DNA of 64,000 nt from Lentzea albidocapillata subsp. violacea. Lineage in GTDB: Bacteria; Actinomycetota; Actinomycetes; Mycobacteriales; Pseudonocardiaceae. The stretch covers positions 124,001 to 188,000 of the forward strand of contig NZ_FNET01000015.1 of the NCBI RefSeq assembly GCF_900100275.1, written 5' to 3'. This document shows, piece after piece, positions 45,282-54,368 of the stretch. Under the pieces are notes generated by a model that was not told the origin of the DNA, did no database searches, and saw nothing but the letters and a program-made list of their open reading frames with translations. A program made the translations under genes and the position numbers. Position 1 is the stretch's first letter. Every line of letters starts with the position of its first letter.

Positions 45282-45963
45282 GCGAGCCTCCCAAAGGCAC
45301 GTCGAGGCCTCGTGGCGAGGCCTCCCGCATGGCATTCGCGATGTCGGGTGCGACCGGTTCGAACCCGAGTTCACCGTGGACGAACGAGACGACCAGCCGG
45401 GTCCAGTCCCGCGCCCTCCTGAGCATCGCGTGCCCGTCGCCGACAACGCTGAACCGCGCCACCCGGTCCGTCACGGTCTTGGCCTGGCGGGCGAACAACA
45501 GCGACCTGGCCGGGTCCGTCATCCGTTCCTGGTCGCCGTGTGCGATGAGCAGTGCCTTGCCCCTGAGTTGCTCGAACGGTTCGCCGGGCACGAGCCACGG
45601 CGCCAGCGCGCACACCGCGACCACGCTCGGATGCCCGGCCACGCGCAGCGCGGTCCGGCCGCCCATCGAGTGCCCGACCAGCACGACCGGCCTGCCGGGG
45701 TGGAGCTCGGTGATCTTCTCGAGCGCCCACCGCGCGTCCTTCACCGGATCGAGGCTCGGCGCGTTCCAGCCGCGGACCCGGTAGCGCATGTTCCAGACCT
45801 CGGCACCGGGCGCGCGCAGCGCCCTGGCCAGCGGGACCATGCGCAGGTACGCGAGGTTGTGGCGCCGGACGGGTCCGGTGCCGTGTTCGCGGCCGCCGTG
45901 CAGCACGAGCACGACAGCGTTCGTACCGCCCTGCGGTTTCAGCACGTCTACCTGCGGATGCAC
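45274..45963 (-). CDS. Alpha/beta hydrolase
   Basis: A 229-aa hydrolase. VLVLHGGREHG gives the oxyanion region, the nucleophile elbow is GHSMGG (Ser), and GDGHAMLRRA supplies the catalytic His. It is the first gene of the hydrolase-FAD-DUF1365-cfa operon and may release or load an acyl chain; this role is inferred. The start is uncertain between GTG codons at 45963 and 45945. It is divergent from the epoxide-hydrolase-like gene. Confidence 0.75.
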   Translation of the reverse strand: MHPQVDVLKPQGGTNAVVLVLHGGREHGTGPVRRHNLAYLRMVPLARALRAPGAEVWNMRYRVRGWNAPSLDPVKDARWALEKITELHPGRPVVLVGHSMGGRTALRVAGHPSVVAVCALAPWLVPGEPFEQLRGKALLIAHGDQERMTDPARSLLFARQAKTVTDRVARFSVVGDGHAMLRRARDWTRLVVSFVHGELGFEPVAPDIANAMREASPRGLDVPLGGSRG

Positions 45964-46035
45964 ACCTGCTGTTCGTGAGGCCAGGCTCTTCGGCTCGCCC
46001 GTTGAGAGCCAGGTCACACCGGTAGGGTCGAGTCC

Positions 46036-46860
46036 GTGATCGACCACATCAGCATCCCCACCGAGGCAGGCACTTTCGACGCCATCGCGTCCGGCCCCGA
46101 GGACGGCCGCCCGGTGTTGCTGCTGCACGGCTTCCCCGAGGCCGCGATCGAGTGGGAGCACCAGGTGGCGGTGCTCGGCGTGAACGGTTTCCGCGCCGTC
46201 GCACCGGACCAGCGCGGCTACTCCCCCGGCGTGCGCCCGGAGCAGGCGTCCGAGTACACGGTCACGCACCTGGTCGGCGACGTGATCGCGATGGCGGACT
46301 CGCTGGGCTGGGACACGTTCGACCTGGTCGGGCACGACTGGGGTGGCGCCGTCGCGTGGTGGACCGCGATCGAGCACCCCGAACGCCTGCGCACGCTCAC
46401 CGTCTTCTCCACGCCGCACCCCGCCGCGCTGAAGGTCGCGCTGCAGTCCGACGAGGACCAGGCGATGCGGTCGCAGTACATGCGCGACTGGCGTGAGCGC
46501 AGCACCGAGAAGCGCATGCTCGACAACAACGCGCAGGCCATCAAGCAGATGTTCGAGTGGCGGATCAGGCCCTCGCACGTCGAGGAGTACGTCCAGCGGC
46601 TGAGCGAACCGGGCGCGCTCACCGCCGCCCTCAACTGGTACCGCGCCGGCAAGCCGCACGGTGCCGCGGACAAGGTCGGCGTCAGGACCATGTACGTGTG
46701 GAGCACCGAGGACGTCGCGTTCGGGTCGGTGGCGGCCTTCGAGACCGAGAAGTGGTGCACCGGGCCGTACCGGTTCGAGATGGTCGAGGACGTCAGCCAC
46801 TGGATCCCGGAGGAGATCCCGGAAGCGGCTTCCTCGCTGATCCTGGAAAACCTCGGCTGA
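46036..46860 (+). CDS. Epoxide-hydrolase-like alpha/beta hydrolase
   Basis: A 274-aa protein. LLLHGFPEAAIEWEHQ and VAPDQRGYSPG are family features, and the nucleophile is Asp101 in VGHDWGG, as in epoxide hydrolases and haloalkane dehalogenases rather than Ser esterases. The base His is in DVSHWIPEE near the C-terminus. The GTG at 46036 is used. It is divergent from the lipid operon, so an epoxide of a fatty acid is a conceivable substrate, but that is a guess. Confidence 0.8.
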   Translation: MIDHISIPTEAGTFDAIASGPEDGRPVLLLHGFPEAAIEWEHQVAVLGVNGFRAVAPDQRGYSPGVRPEQASEYTVTHLVGDVIAMADSLGWDTFDLVGHDWGGAVAWWTAIEHPERLRTLTVFSTPHPAALKVALQSDEDQAMRSQYMRDWRERSTEKRMLDNNAQAIKQMFEWRIRPSHVEEYVQRLSEPGALTAALNWYRAGKPHGAADKVGVRTMYVWSTEDVAFGSVAAFETEKWCTGPYRFEMVEDVSHWIPEEIPEAASSLILENLG

Positions 46861-46910
46861 CGGCCGGCCGCATCGCCGGCGTGCGGGGTCGCGCCACTAG
46901 ATTCAGGGCC

Positions 46911-47486
46911 ATGCGCGTGGCCGGTGTTCTGCTCGCCGCGGGGGCCGGCCGCCGGTTCGGTTCCCCCAAGGCTCTCGTCGGCTTGCACGGCAAGCTCTTC
47001 GTGGACTCGGCCGCCGACCTGCTCAGAGCCGCCGGCTGCGACCCGGTCGTCGTGGTGCTCGGCGCGCAGGCGGCGGAAGTGCGGCGACAGGCCACCCTTC
47101 AGGGCGTGACCGTCGTCGACAACCCCCACTGGGACACCGGCATGGGGTCGTCGCTGCGCACCGGCCTGCACGCCGTCGGCAGCGCGGACGCGGTGATCGT
47201 CCTGCCCGTGGACACCCCGGGCGTCACCGTCGAGGCGTTGCACCGCCTCATGGCTCTCGGCGAGCCGAAAGTGCTGGCCCGCGCCACCTACGACGGCGAG
47301 ATCGGGCACCCGGTGCTGATCGGGTCGGACCACTTCGCGGGTGTCATGGCGTCGGCGGCGGGTGACCAGGGCGCGCGGGACTACCTCCAGGCGAACACCG
47401 TCCGCCTCGTCGACTGCGCCGACGTGGCGGACGGTGCGGACATCGATCGGCCAGAGGACCTCAGGCGACGTACCGGCGGAGCTTGA
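46911..47486 (+). CDS. MocA-like nucleotidyltransferase
   Basis: A 191-aa NTP transferase (NTP_transf_3). LLAAGAGRRFGSPKALVG is the nucleotide-binding start, GMGSSLRTGLHAV and VLPVDTPGVTVEAL follow, as in MocA/MobA-type enzymes that attach CMP or GMP to molybdopterin. No molybdenum enzyme genes are nearby, so the substrate is unproven. It begins 50 bp after the epoxide-hydrolase-like gene and its 3' end overlaps the C39-like gene by 26 bp. Confidence 0.8.
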   Translation: MRVAGVLLAAGAGRRFGSPKALVGLHGKLFVDSAADLLRAAGCDPVVVVLGAQAAEVRRQATLQGVTVVDNPHWDTGMGSSLRTGLHAVGSADAVIVLPVDTPGVTVEALHRLMALGEPKVLARATYDGEIGHPVLIGSDHFAGVMASAAGDQGARDYLQANTVRLVDCADVADGADIDRPEDLRRRTGGA

Positions 47487-48069
47487 TGCCGGACGACACG
47501 TTGGAGGCGCTCAGCCAGTGCAGCTTGCCACCCGCGTAGGCCGGGTCGGACACGGCGAACTCGTTGCCGCCCGCGCGGTAGCCGACGATCGTGGCGTAGT
47601 GGCCGCCGGAGTAGCTGCGGCCGTTCAGGCGGATCACGTTGATGACGACGGCGTGGCCGCGGTTGGCGTTGTAGACGACGTCACCCTTGAGCTTCGTCAG
47701 CAGCTGCGAGTTGGTCGACCACTGCTTGACCTGGTAGTAGGTCGAGCCGGTGTAGTGGTCGAGGGCGTTCTCGAGGTTCTTGATGTTGGGCAGGCCGTTG
47801 GTCGTGACCTTCATGAACGAGGCCAGCGTGGACTGCTCGACGTACTTGCCGCGGGCCGTCAGCGCGATGCGGGCAGCGGCGGCGGAACACCAGTAGCCGG
47901 TCTTCTGCACCTGGAACTGGTGCGGCAGCACGCCTTCGCCCTGGATGCCGAGCTCGGCGGCGGCCGGGATGACGGTCTCGCCCGGTGCGGCGGACGCGAC
48001 CGGCGCGGTCAGGATGGTCAGGGCGACACCGGCGGCCGCGATCGCCCCGGTGATCTTCGCGAGCTTCAT
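47461..48069 (-). CDS. Secreted C39-like cysteine peptidase
   Basis: A 202-aa protein with a Sec signal peptide (ending PVASAA, about residue 28) and a papain-like C39_2 domain. The triad is complete: Cys61 (GYWCSAAAARIAL), His157 (GGHYATIVGY) and Asp175 (VSDPAYAGG). It would be exported and cleave peptides outside the cell, or bind them; the target is unknown. No ABC exporter or bacteriocin adjoins it. The ATG at 48069 follows GGGGA. Confidence 0.85.
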   Translation of the reverse strand: MKLAKITGAIAAAGVALTILTAPVASAAPGETVIPAAAELGIQGEGVLPHQFQVQKTGYWCSAAAARIALTARGKYVEQSTLASFMKVTTNGLPNIKNLENALDHYTGSTYYQVKQWSTNSQLLTKLKGDVVYNANRGHAVVINVIRLNGRSYSGGHYATIVGYRAGGNEFAVSDPAYAGGKLHWLSASNVSSGIKLRRYVA

Positions 48070-48295
48070 CGAAAGAATTCCCCTCAGTGGTGGCGCCGGT
48101 CCCCTGTCCGGCGCTCGCCGAGAAGCTTGGCGGGAGCGGGAGAAGAGCCGCCACAACATTCGGCCGAGCCCTAAAAATCCAGCTGGGAGCGCTCGGAGCC
48201 GTGCGAGAACCCACTCTGGGTGGGCGATGTGCACCTTTTGGCTGAGTGGTCTCGAATCCGGTACAGGCCCTGCTCCGCTGTGCCAATCTGCTGCT

Positions 48296-49246
48296 GTGCT
48301 GCGTGTCCACTTCACGGCGGAGGACCTGGCAAGGGTGCGTGTCGCCGCCGGTCCCGACCCGATGTGGGAGATCCTGCTGAGCCTGCACGTGCTGCGGCAG
48401 CGCTCGGCCACGCCGGTGTTCGGCCGGTGGCGTGCGACGGTGCGGACGACGTTGCCCGGCGACACCCGCTGGCTCATGCAGCTGGCGCCACCCGTCGGCT
48501 ACTCCCCCGACTTCCTGACCCCCACCGCTGGCGCGTGCGCGGTCGACGCGGGCATCGACGCGGTGCTGTCGACACCGGTCGAGTCGCTGCGCGCGGACCT
48601 GGCGCAACTGGACCACCGACACCGCCTCGACCCGCGCACGCACCTGCTGGCCGGCGGTGACGTGGCCACCCTGGACTCGCTCGGCGAGGCGTTGCGCGAC
48701 TACCACCGGCACGCACTCGCCCCGATCTGGGGCGACGTGCGCGCCGTCGTCGACGCCGACCGAGCGGTGCGGGCGCGGTCGTTCCTGGACAGCGGCTGCG
48801 AGGGCATGCTCGCGGCGCTGCACCCGACGATCTCGTGGGCGCCGTCCGTGCTGTCGATCGAGTCCCGCTTCCCGCAGCGCGACGTCCACCTGGGTGGCCA
48901 GGGCCTGGTGCTCGTGCCGTCGTACTTCTGCTGGGAGCGGCCGATCATGCTCCGGGACCAGAGCCGCACGCCCGTGCTCGTCTATCCGATCGCGCGCGAC
49001 CTGCACGTGACGAGCACCGGCAAACGGTCGCTGGAGGCGTTGCTCGGCCGCACCCGCGCCGCCGCGCTGGAGGTCATCGCCGGCGGCTGCACCACCACGG
49101 AACTGGCTCGCCGCCTGGGCATCTCCGCCGCCTCGGCCAGTGCCCACGCCTCCGTGCTGCGAGACGCGGGCCTGGCCGTCGCCCAACGCCACCGCAACTC
49201 GGTGCTGCACACCGCGTCCGCGTTGGGGGTCGAACTGCTGGCTTAG
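48296..49246 (+). CDS. ArsR-type regulator with DUF5937-like N-domain
   Basis: A 316-aa regulator. The N-terminal ~240 residues start MLRVHFTAEDLARVRVA, as in the DUF5937 domain (WEILLSLHVLRQR follows), and the C-terminal part is an ArsR-like winged helix (ALEVIAGGCTTTELARRLGISAASASAHASVLRDAGLA split over two helices). The combination is common in Streptomyces-like genomes. The GTG at 48296 gives the family's usual start. Its 3' end touches the stop of the 60-aa membrane gene on the other strand. The target is unknown. Confidence 0.75.
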   Translation: MLRVHFTAEDLARVRVAAGPDPMWEILLSLHVLRQRSATPVFGRWRATVRTTLPGDTRWLMQLAPPVGYSPDFLTPTAGACAVDAGIDAVLSTPVESLRADLAQLDHRHRLDPRTHLLAGGDVATLDSLGEALRDYHRHALAPIWGDVRAVVDADRAVRARSFLDSGCEGMLAALHPTISWAPSVLSIESRFPQRDVHLGGQGLVLVPSYFCWERPIMLRDQSRTPVLVYPIARDLHVTSTGKRSLEALLGRTRAAALEVIAGGCTTTELARRLGISAASASAHASVLRDAGLAVAQRHRNSVLHTASALGVELLA

Positions 49247-49425
49247 GGCCTCGCCCGAACCGCCGCCCTGGCGCACCCCACGGAAACAACCAGCAGCGTC
49301 AGCGCCACCCACACCGGCCACAGCTCGGAGTAGGTGATCGCCAGCGCGATGTTCGTGGCCGCCGCTGCCGTGAACACCGCGACCAGCGCGACCCAGAAAT
49401 AGAAGTACCGCCTGATCAAACCCAC
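49243..49425 (-). CDS. Small two-helix membrane protein (60 aa)
   Basis: It has two hydrophobic helices: WVALVAVFTAAAATNIALAI and LWPVWVALTLLVVSVGCARA. No family is recognised. The GTG at 49425 starts MGLIRRYFYF, with a GGACAGGGG stretch just upstream. The stop overlaps the convergent ArsR-type gene by 4 bp. It would be a plasma-membrane protein of unknown role. Confidence 0.6.
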   Translation of the reverse strand: MGLIRRYFYFWVALVAVFTAAAATNIALAITYSELWPVWVALTLLVVSVGCARAAVRARP

Positions 49426-49491
49426 CCCCTGTCCACGAGCGCCACCGCACCCCTCATCGCGCGTATCGAGGTTTGTGGTGCGTGGGTTACT

Positions 49492-49503
49492 GGTGACGTC
49501 ACC
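49492..49503. promoter_or_regulatory. 12-bp palindrome upstream of the SIS gene
   Basis: GGTGACGTCACC is a perfect palindrome, 24 bp before the SIS-domain start codon and 66 bp before the divergent small membrane gene. It looks like a dimeric regulator site, for example of GntR type. Confidence 0.55.
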
Positions 49504-49527
49504 TGCGATCCGGTAGTACTGACCGGC

Positions 49528-50268
49528 ATGACGACCGACACCGTGACCGGGTCCGACTACGGCAATCTCGTGCGCACGCATCTCACGCGCGTCGAACAGC
49601 ACAACGCGGCGGCACTCGACGACGTGGCGGAGCTCGTGCTGGCCGCCGTCCAGGCCGACGGAATCCTCCTCACCGCAGGCGCGGGACACTCGCTGGCGGC
49701 GGTCGCCGAGACCTTCTACCGGGCCGGTGGCCTGGCCTGCGTCCGCCCGGTCTACCACCCCGAACTGCTCCCGATGCACGGCGCGATCAGCAGCACGTCG
49801 GCCGAACGCCGCTCCGGCCTCGCGGGCGAGGTCCTGCGCGAATCGGGTCTGGCCCCGCACGACGTGCTGTTCGTGTTCTCGACGTCGGGCGTGAACTACT
49901 ACCCCGTCGAACTGGCTCAGGAGGCCGCGAACAGGGGCTGCCCTGTGGTGGGCGTCACCTCGGTGGCCTCCAGCTCCCAGGCCCCCCGCCGCGCCGGCGC
50001 GACCCTCGCCGAGGTCTCGACCGTCGTCCTCGACAACCTGGTCCCACCCGGCGACTCGACCTACCCGGAGCACGCCCCGGTCACCGCGGCGATCTCCACG
50101 CTGGCCACCACGTTCCTGTGGAACCTGCTGATGGTCCGCCTGATCGACAAGGCGACCGAGTCCGGCGTGCGGCTCCCCCTGTGGCGCAGCGCGAACGTGG
50201 AGGGCGGCGACGCGGCCAACGCCGACCTGCTCCGCCACTACCAGACCCGCATTCCGCAGCTCGGATAG
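49528..50268 (+). CDS. SIS-domain sugar-phosphate-binding protein
   Basis: A 246-aa SIS (sugar isomerase) fold protein. ILLTAGAGHSLAAVAETFYRA supplies the phosphosugar loop, VLFVFSTSGVNYYPVELAQEA the second SIS motif, and DNLVPPGDSTY a conserved loop. It resembles the UPF0309/MurQ-like group that handles amino-sugar phosphates. No catalytic assignment can be made. The ATG at 49528 follows a palindromic operator-like site. Confidence 0.8.
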   Translation: MTTDTVTGSDYGNLVRTHLTRVEQHNAAALDDVAELVLAAVQADGILLTAGAGHSLAAVAETFYRAGGLACVRPVYHPELLPMHGAISSTSAERRSGLAGEVLRESGLAPHDVLFVFSTSGVNYYPVELAQEAANRGCPVVGVTSVASSSQAPRRAGATLAEVSTVVLDNLVPPGDSTYPEHAPVTAAISTLATTFLWNLLMVRLIDKATESGVRLPLWRSANVEGGDAANADLLRHYQTRIPQLG

Positions 50269-50348
50269 GTAGAAACCCTCACAGATCCCCCGCGGCCTGC
50301 CGTTATTCTCCCACCGGGGAAAGCACTTACCTGGGGGGATTCGAACAG

Positions 50349-51908
50349 ATGGAGCAGAAGACTCGTAGATGGATCCTGATCGGCGGCGCGCTCGCCACGA
50401 CGGCTGTGGTCGGCGTGGCGGGCACCCTGCTCTGGTCGGGCAGCAGGTCGGTGGTGGTCGCCGACGCACCGGTCAAGCCGGCGGAGACTCCGGTGCAGGT
50501 GGCCACCTCCTTCCTGACCAGGGCGTTCTCGGGCCCGGCCAGCGCCGCCGTCTTCACCGACGCACCGGCGGCGGCGACCACGGCCCTGGAAGCCAGCAAG
50601 GCCGGCATGAGCACGTCCGCCTACCAGGCCACGGTGGCGGCGGCCGAACCACCGGCGGCGGACGCCACGACCACCGAGCTCACCGCGTCCGTCACCTGGA
50701 CGATGCCGGGCGCAGGCCTGCTGAAGTACGACGTCAAGGTCCCGATGACCCGCGCCGACGGCGCCTGGAAGGTCCACTGGACGCCCACGGTCATCCACCC
50801 GCAGCTGACCGAGGGCGCGTCGCTCACCTACCGCAAGGCGCTGGCGGAAGGCGCCCTGCTGGGCCGCGACGGCAAGCCACTGACGCAGGGCACGATCCCG
50901 GACGGCCTGTACAAGACGATCACCGCCACCGTCGGCGACGTGAAGGGCATCGACGGCTGGGAAGTCGGCATCACCGCGGGCGGCGCGTTCACCATGCTGG
51001 ACACCAAGAAGGCGGAGGGCGGCGAGAAGATCACCGTCACCATCGACCCGGCCCGCCAGGCAGCGGCCCAGGCAGCCGTGGACGCACTCCCGCAGGGTGC
51101 GGCGATCGTGGCCATCGAGGCCTCCACCAGCGAGATCCTGGCCGTGGCGCAGAACAAGGCACTGGGCGGCACCAACCCGTTCGTCGGCCGTTACGCCCCC
51201 GGCTCGACGATGAAGATCGTCACCGCGGCGGCGGTCATGAACGCGGGCCTGGTGCAGAGCGGCACCGCCGTCCCCTGCCCGGCCACCGCCACCATCGGCA
51301 CCCGCAGGATCAGCAACGACGGCTTCGGCCACGACAGCCTGCCGTTCCACACGGCGTTCGCGCTGTCCTGCAACACGACGATCGGCGACCTGGGCTCCAA
51401 GCTCGACCCGAACGCCCTGCCGAACATGGCGAAACGGTTCGGCCTGGGCGCCGACTGGGCCATCCCCGGCGCCGAGACGAACACCGGCAAGGTCCCACCG
51501 GCCACCGGCGACCAGCGGGTGGAGAACAGCTTCGGCCAGGGCAACGTGGTGGCCAGCCCGTTCGGCATGGCCCTGGTCGCCGCCACCGTCGTCTCGGGCA
51601 GGACCCCGACGCCAACGCTCCTGCGCGGCAGGCCGTCCGAGCCGAACGACGTGGCGGCCGCCCCGCCCGCCGCCGTGCTGCCGCCGCTGCGCGCGATGAT
51701 GCGCGAGGTGGTCACCGCCGGCACCGCGAAGCAGCTCGCCGGAATCCCCGGCCTGGCCGGGAAGACCGGCACGGCCGAGGCGGGCGGCGGCGAGGCGCAC
51801 GGCTGGTTCGTCGGCTACCAGAACAACGTGGCGTTCGCGGTGGTCGTGGAGAAGGCGGGCTCGTCGCAGAGCGCGCTGAACGCGACGGCGGCGTTCCTCA
51901 AGCGCTGA
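50349..51908 (+). CDS. NTF2-domain penicillin-binding transpeptidase (MecA_N-type)
   Basis: A 519-aa membrane-anchored transpeptidase. One N-terminal helix (WILIGGALATTAVVGVAGTLLW) leads to an NTF2-like MecA_N domain (about 40-150), a linker, and a class B-type transpeptidase: Ser286 in GSTMK, SCN (LSCNTTIGD) and GKTGTAE. The layout is that of PBP2a-like low-affinity PBPs, though other actinobacterial members are ordinary. It has no dimerisation domain of standard length. The ATG at 50349 lies 10 nt after GGGGGG. Confidence 0.85.
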   Translation: MEQKTRRWILIGGALATTAVVGVAGTLLWSGSRSVVVADAPVKPAETPVQVATSFLTRAFSGPASAAVFTDAPAAATTALEASKAGMSTSAYQATVAAAEPPAADATTTELTASVTWTMPGAGLLKYDVKVPMTRADGAWKVHWTPTVIHPQLTEGASLTYRKALAEGALLGRDGKPLTQGTIPDGLYKTITATVGDVKGIDGWEVGITAGGAFTMLDTKKAEGGEKITVTIDPARQAAAQAAVDALPQGAAIVAIEASTSEILAVAQNKALGGTNPFVGRYAPGSTMKIVTAAAVMNAGLVQSGTAVPCPATATIGTRRISNDGFGHDSLPFHTAFALSCNTTIGDLGSKLDPNALPNMAKRFGLGADWAIPGAETNTGKVPPATGDQRVENSFGQGNVVASPFGMALVAATVVSGRTPTPTLLRGRPSEPNDVAAAPPAAVLPPLRAMMREVVTAGTAKQLAGIPGLAGKTGTAEAGGGEAHGWFVGYQNNVAFAVVVEKAGSSQSALNATAAFLKR

Positions 51909-51912
51909 ACCG

Positions 51913-51990
51913 CTGGTCGCGCGGGGAGGGGCTGCTCGCGCGGGGCCGGGCTGGCTCGCGCGGGGCCGGGCTGGCTCGCGCGAGGCCGGG
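51913..51990. repeat. Four ~20-bp tandem repeats after the PBP stop
   Basis: Four copies of CTGGCTCGCGCGGGGCCGGG and near variants (51913-51931, 51932-51950, 51951-51970, 51971-51990) begin 4 bp after the stop codon. A fifth partial copy follows. They lie in the 3' untranslated region. Confidence 0.8.
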
Positions 51991-52388
51991 CTGCTCGTGG
52001 TCGAGCGCCTCGGTGATGGCGAGGCCATTGGCCACGTCGCGGTTCGTCGCCTCGCCGGCGACAAACCGCAGCCAGCCGATCGGCTGGGCAGACCGACCGC
52101 TTACGCGGCCGCGCGGGCGGTGAACGCCTCGAAGAGCCGGACGTCGTTTCGCAAGCGGCCATCCCTCTCAGGCAAGCTCCGCGAGCCGCCCGAGACGTGC
52201 CGGGGCTTGAGCAACGGGCGGCGTTCGCGTCCGACGGCGGCAGGGTCACGATCCTCGCGCGGCGCCACCCCGGACAGCCACCCGGACAAAGTCTCTCCAG
52301 GCGCCCGCCTCCCAGGCAGGCTCCGCGGGCTGCCCGCCTGCTTCTCCGGCGAGCGTCCGCGCCTCACCGGCACCGGGCCCCACCGGCA
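51991..52388. other. Gap between PBP and ABC transporter; no gene supported
   Basis: Nothing here is clearly coding. On the minus strand two frames give short protein-like stretches (RLRNDVRLFEAFTARAAA, then after a frame change WLRFVAGEATNRDVANGLAI), which hints at a dead gene, but I recognise no family. Confidence 0.4.
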
Positions 52389-54278
52389 TCAGTTCGTCTG
52401 TGGCACCCCGAGTCGCTCGCTGAACTTCGGCGTCGGCAGCACCCCGACCACAGGAGGCTGGGCGAACTGCGTGTTGTAGAGGTCGGCGTAGCGGCCCTCC
52501 GCGGTCATCAGCTCGGTGTGCGTGCCTCGTTCCACGATGTCGCCGTGCTCCAGCACCAGGATCTGGTCGGCCGCCCGGATCGTCGAGAGGCGGTGGGCGA
52601 TCACCAGCGACGTTCGTCCGTGCAGCGCCTCGGTCAGCGCCTCCTGCACGGCGGCCTCGGACTCCGAGTCCAGGTGTGCGGTGGCCTCGTCCAGGATCAC
52701 GACGCGCGGCTTGGCGAGCAGCAGGCGGGCGATGGTGAGCCGTTGCCGTTCGCCGCCGGACAGCCGGTAGCCGCGCTCGCCGACCACGGTGTCGAGCTGG
52801 TCCGGCAACGACGCCACCAGGTCCAGCAGGCGGGCGCGGCGTAGCGAGTCCCACAGGTCGTCGTCGGTGGCGCCGGGTGACGCGTACTCCAGGTTGGCCC
52901 AGATGGTGTCGTGGAAGAGGTGCCCGTCCTGGGTGACCACGCCGACGGACGCGCGCAGCGCCTCGAAGGTCAGGTCGCGGACGTCCACTCCGGACAGACG
53001 CACGGCGCCCGAGTCGACGTCGTAGAGCCGCGGCACGAGTGACGCGAGGGTGGACTTGCCCGCGCCGGACGAGCCGACCAGGGCGACCAGCTGACCGGCC
53101 TCCGCCTTGAAGCTGATTCCGTGCAACACTTCCTCGCCACCACGAGTGTCCAAAGTGGCCACGGACTCCAGCGACGCCAGCGACACCTTGTCCGCCGACG
53201 GGTACGCGAAGCGCACGTCCTCGAACTCGACCGACACCGGGCCCTCGGGCACGCCGCGGGCGTCCGGCTTCTCCTTGATCATCGGGTCGAGGTCCAGCAC
53301 CTCGAAGACACGCTCGAACGACACCAGCGCCGTCATCAGGTCTACCCGCGCGTTCGCGAGCGCCGTCAGCGGGGCGTACAGGCGGGTCAGCAGCAGCGCG
53401 AGCGACACCACGGCGCCGGCCGCCAGGTGCCCGGTCAGCGCGAGGTAGCCGCCCAGGCCGTAGACCAGCGCCTGCGCCAGCGCCGAGACCAGCGTCAGGC
53501 CCGTCATGAACCAGCGGGTGGCCATCGCGGTCCGGATGCCGATGTCGCGGACCTGCGCGGCCTTCTCGGAGAACTCCTCCTCCTCGCGGGCCGGACGGCC
53601 GAAGAGCTTCACCAGCGTCGCGCCCGGCGCCGAGAAGCGCTCGGTCGACTGGGTGACCATCGAGGCGTTCAGGGTGGAGGCTTCCCGCTGCATGTCCGCC
53701 ATCCGGCGGCCCATCCGCTTGGCGGGCAGCACGAACACCGGCAGCAGCACCAGCGCCAGGGCCGTGACCTGCCACGACAACGTGAACATGACGGCCAGCG
53801 ACAGGACCAGCTGGATGATGTTCGTGACGAAGCCCGACAGCGTCGAGGTGAAGGCGCGCTGGGCGCCGATCACGTCGTTGTTCAGGCGGGAGACCAGCGC
53901 ACCGGTGCGGGTGCGCGTGAAGAACGCGACGGGCATCTTCTGCACGTGGCCGAACACGGCACGACGCAGGTCGTAGATCAGGCCCTCACCGATGCGCGTC
54001 GACTGCCAGCGCTCGACCAGGCCCAGGCCGGCGTCGACGATGGCGATCAGCGCGATCGCCACGGCCAGCCACACGACCACGGACGGCACGGAGCCGCGGA
54101 CGATCGCGTCGACCACGCGGCCGGCCAGCAACGGCGTCGACACCGCGAGAACCGACGAGACGACCGTCAGCAGCAGGAACACCAGCAGCTTCGCCCGGTG
54201 CGGCCGGGCGAAGGCCAGAACGCGGCGGAACGTACCCCGGCGCACCTTCGAAGGCGCGTCCGAGGTCGCTCCCATCAT
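52389..54278 (-). CDS. ABC exporter, fused membrane-ATPase subunit
   Basis: A 629-aa half-transporter of the MsbA/LmrA type. Six membrane helices (about 35-320) precede the ATPase, which has Walker A GSSGAGKST, the signature LSGGERQR, Walker B VVILDEAT and the H-loop IAHRLST. It would work as a dimer to export lipids, peptides or drugs. No partner half-transporter is adjacent, so it is likely a homodimer. The start is the first of two ATG codons at 54278; a TTG at 54335 is less likely. Confidence 0.88.
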   Translation of the reverse strand: MMGATSDAPSKVRRGTFRRVLAFARPHRAKLLVFLLLTVVSSVLAVSTPLLAGRVVDAIVRGSVPSVVVWLAVAIALIAIVDAGLGLVERWQSTRIGEGLIYDLRRAVFGHVQKMPVAFFTRTRTGALVSRLNNDVIGAQRAFTSTLSGFVTNIIQLVLSLAVMFTLSWQVTALALVLLPVFVLPAKRMGRRMADMQREASTLNASMVTQSTERFSAPGATLVKLFGRPAREEEEFSEKAAQVRDIGIRTAMATRWFMTGLTLVSALAQALVYGLGGYLALTGHLAAGAVVSLALLLTRLYAPLTALANARVDLMTALVSFERVFEVLDLDPMIKEKPDARGVPEGPVSVEFEDVRFAYPSADKVSLASLESVATLDTRGGEEVLHGISFKAEAGQLVALVGSSGAGKSTLASLVPRLYDVDSGAVRLSGVDVRDLTFEALRASVGVVTQDGHLFHDTIWANLEYASPGATDDDLWDSLRRARLLDLVASLPDQLDTVVGERGYRLSGGERQRLTIARLLLAKPRVVILDEATAHLDSESEAAVQEALTEALHGRTSLVIAHRLSTIRAADQILVLEHGDIVERGTHTELMTAEGRYADLYNTQFAQPPVVGVLPTPKFSERLGVPQTN

Positions 54279-54368
54279 GAATCGCCAAGAGCTGTATCCG
54301 TCCACGCTGTCTAGAACAGCACAGCGGTCTGACAATTCCTTCGCGGACGGCTACAGCGGCGGAAAGGT

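Noticed and set aside
51991..52388. Two short protein-like stretches in different minus-strand frames suggesting a dead gene
   Set aside because: No family could be recognised and the pieces are too short to support a pseudogene call.
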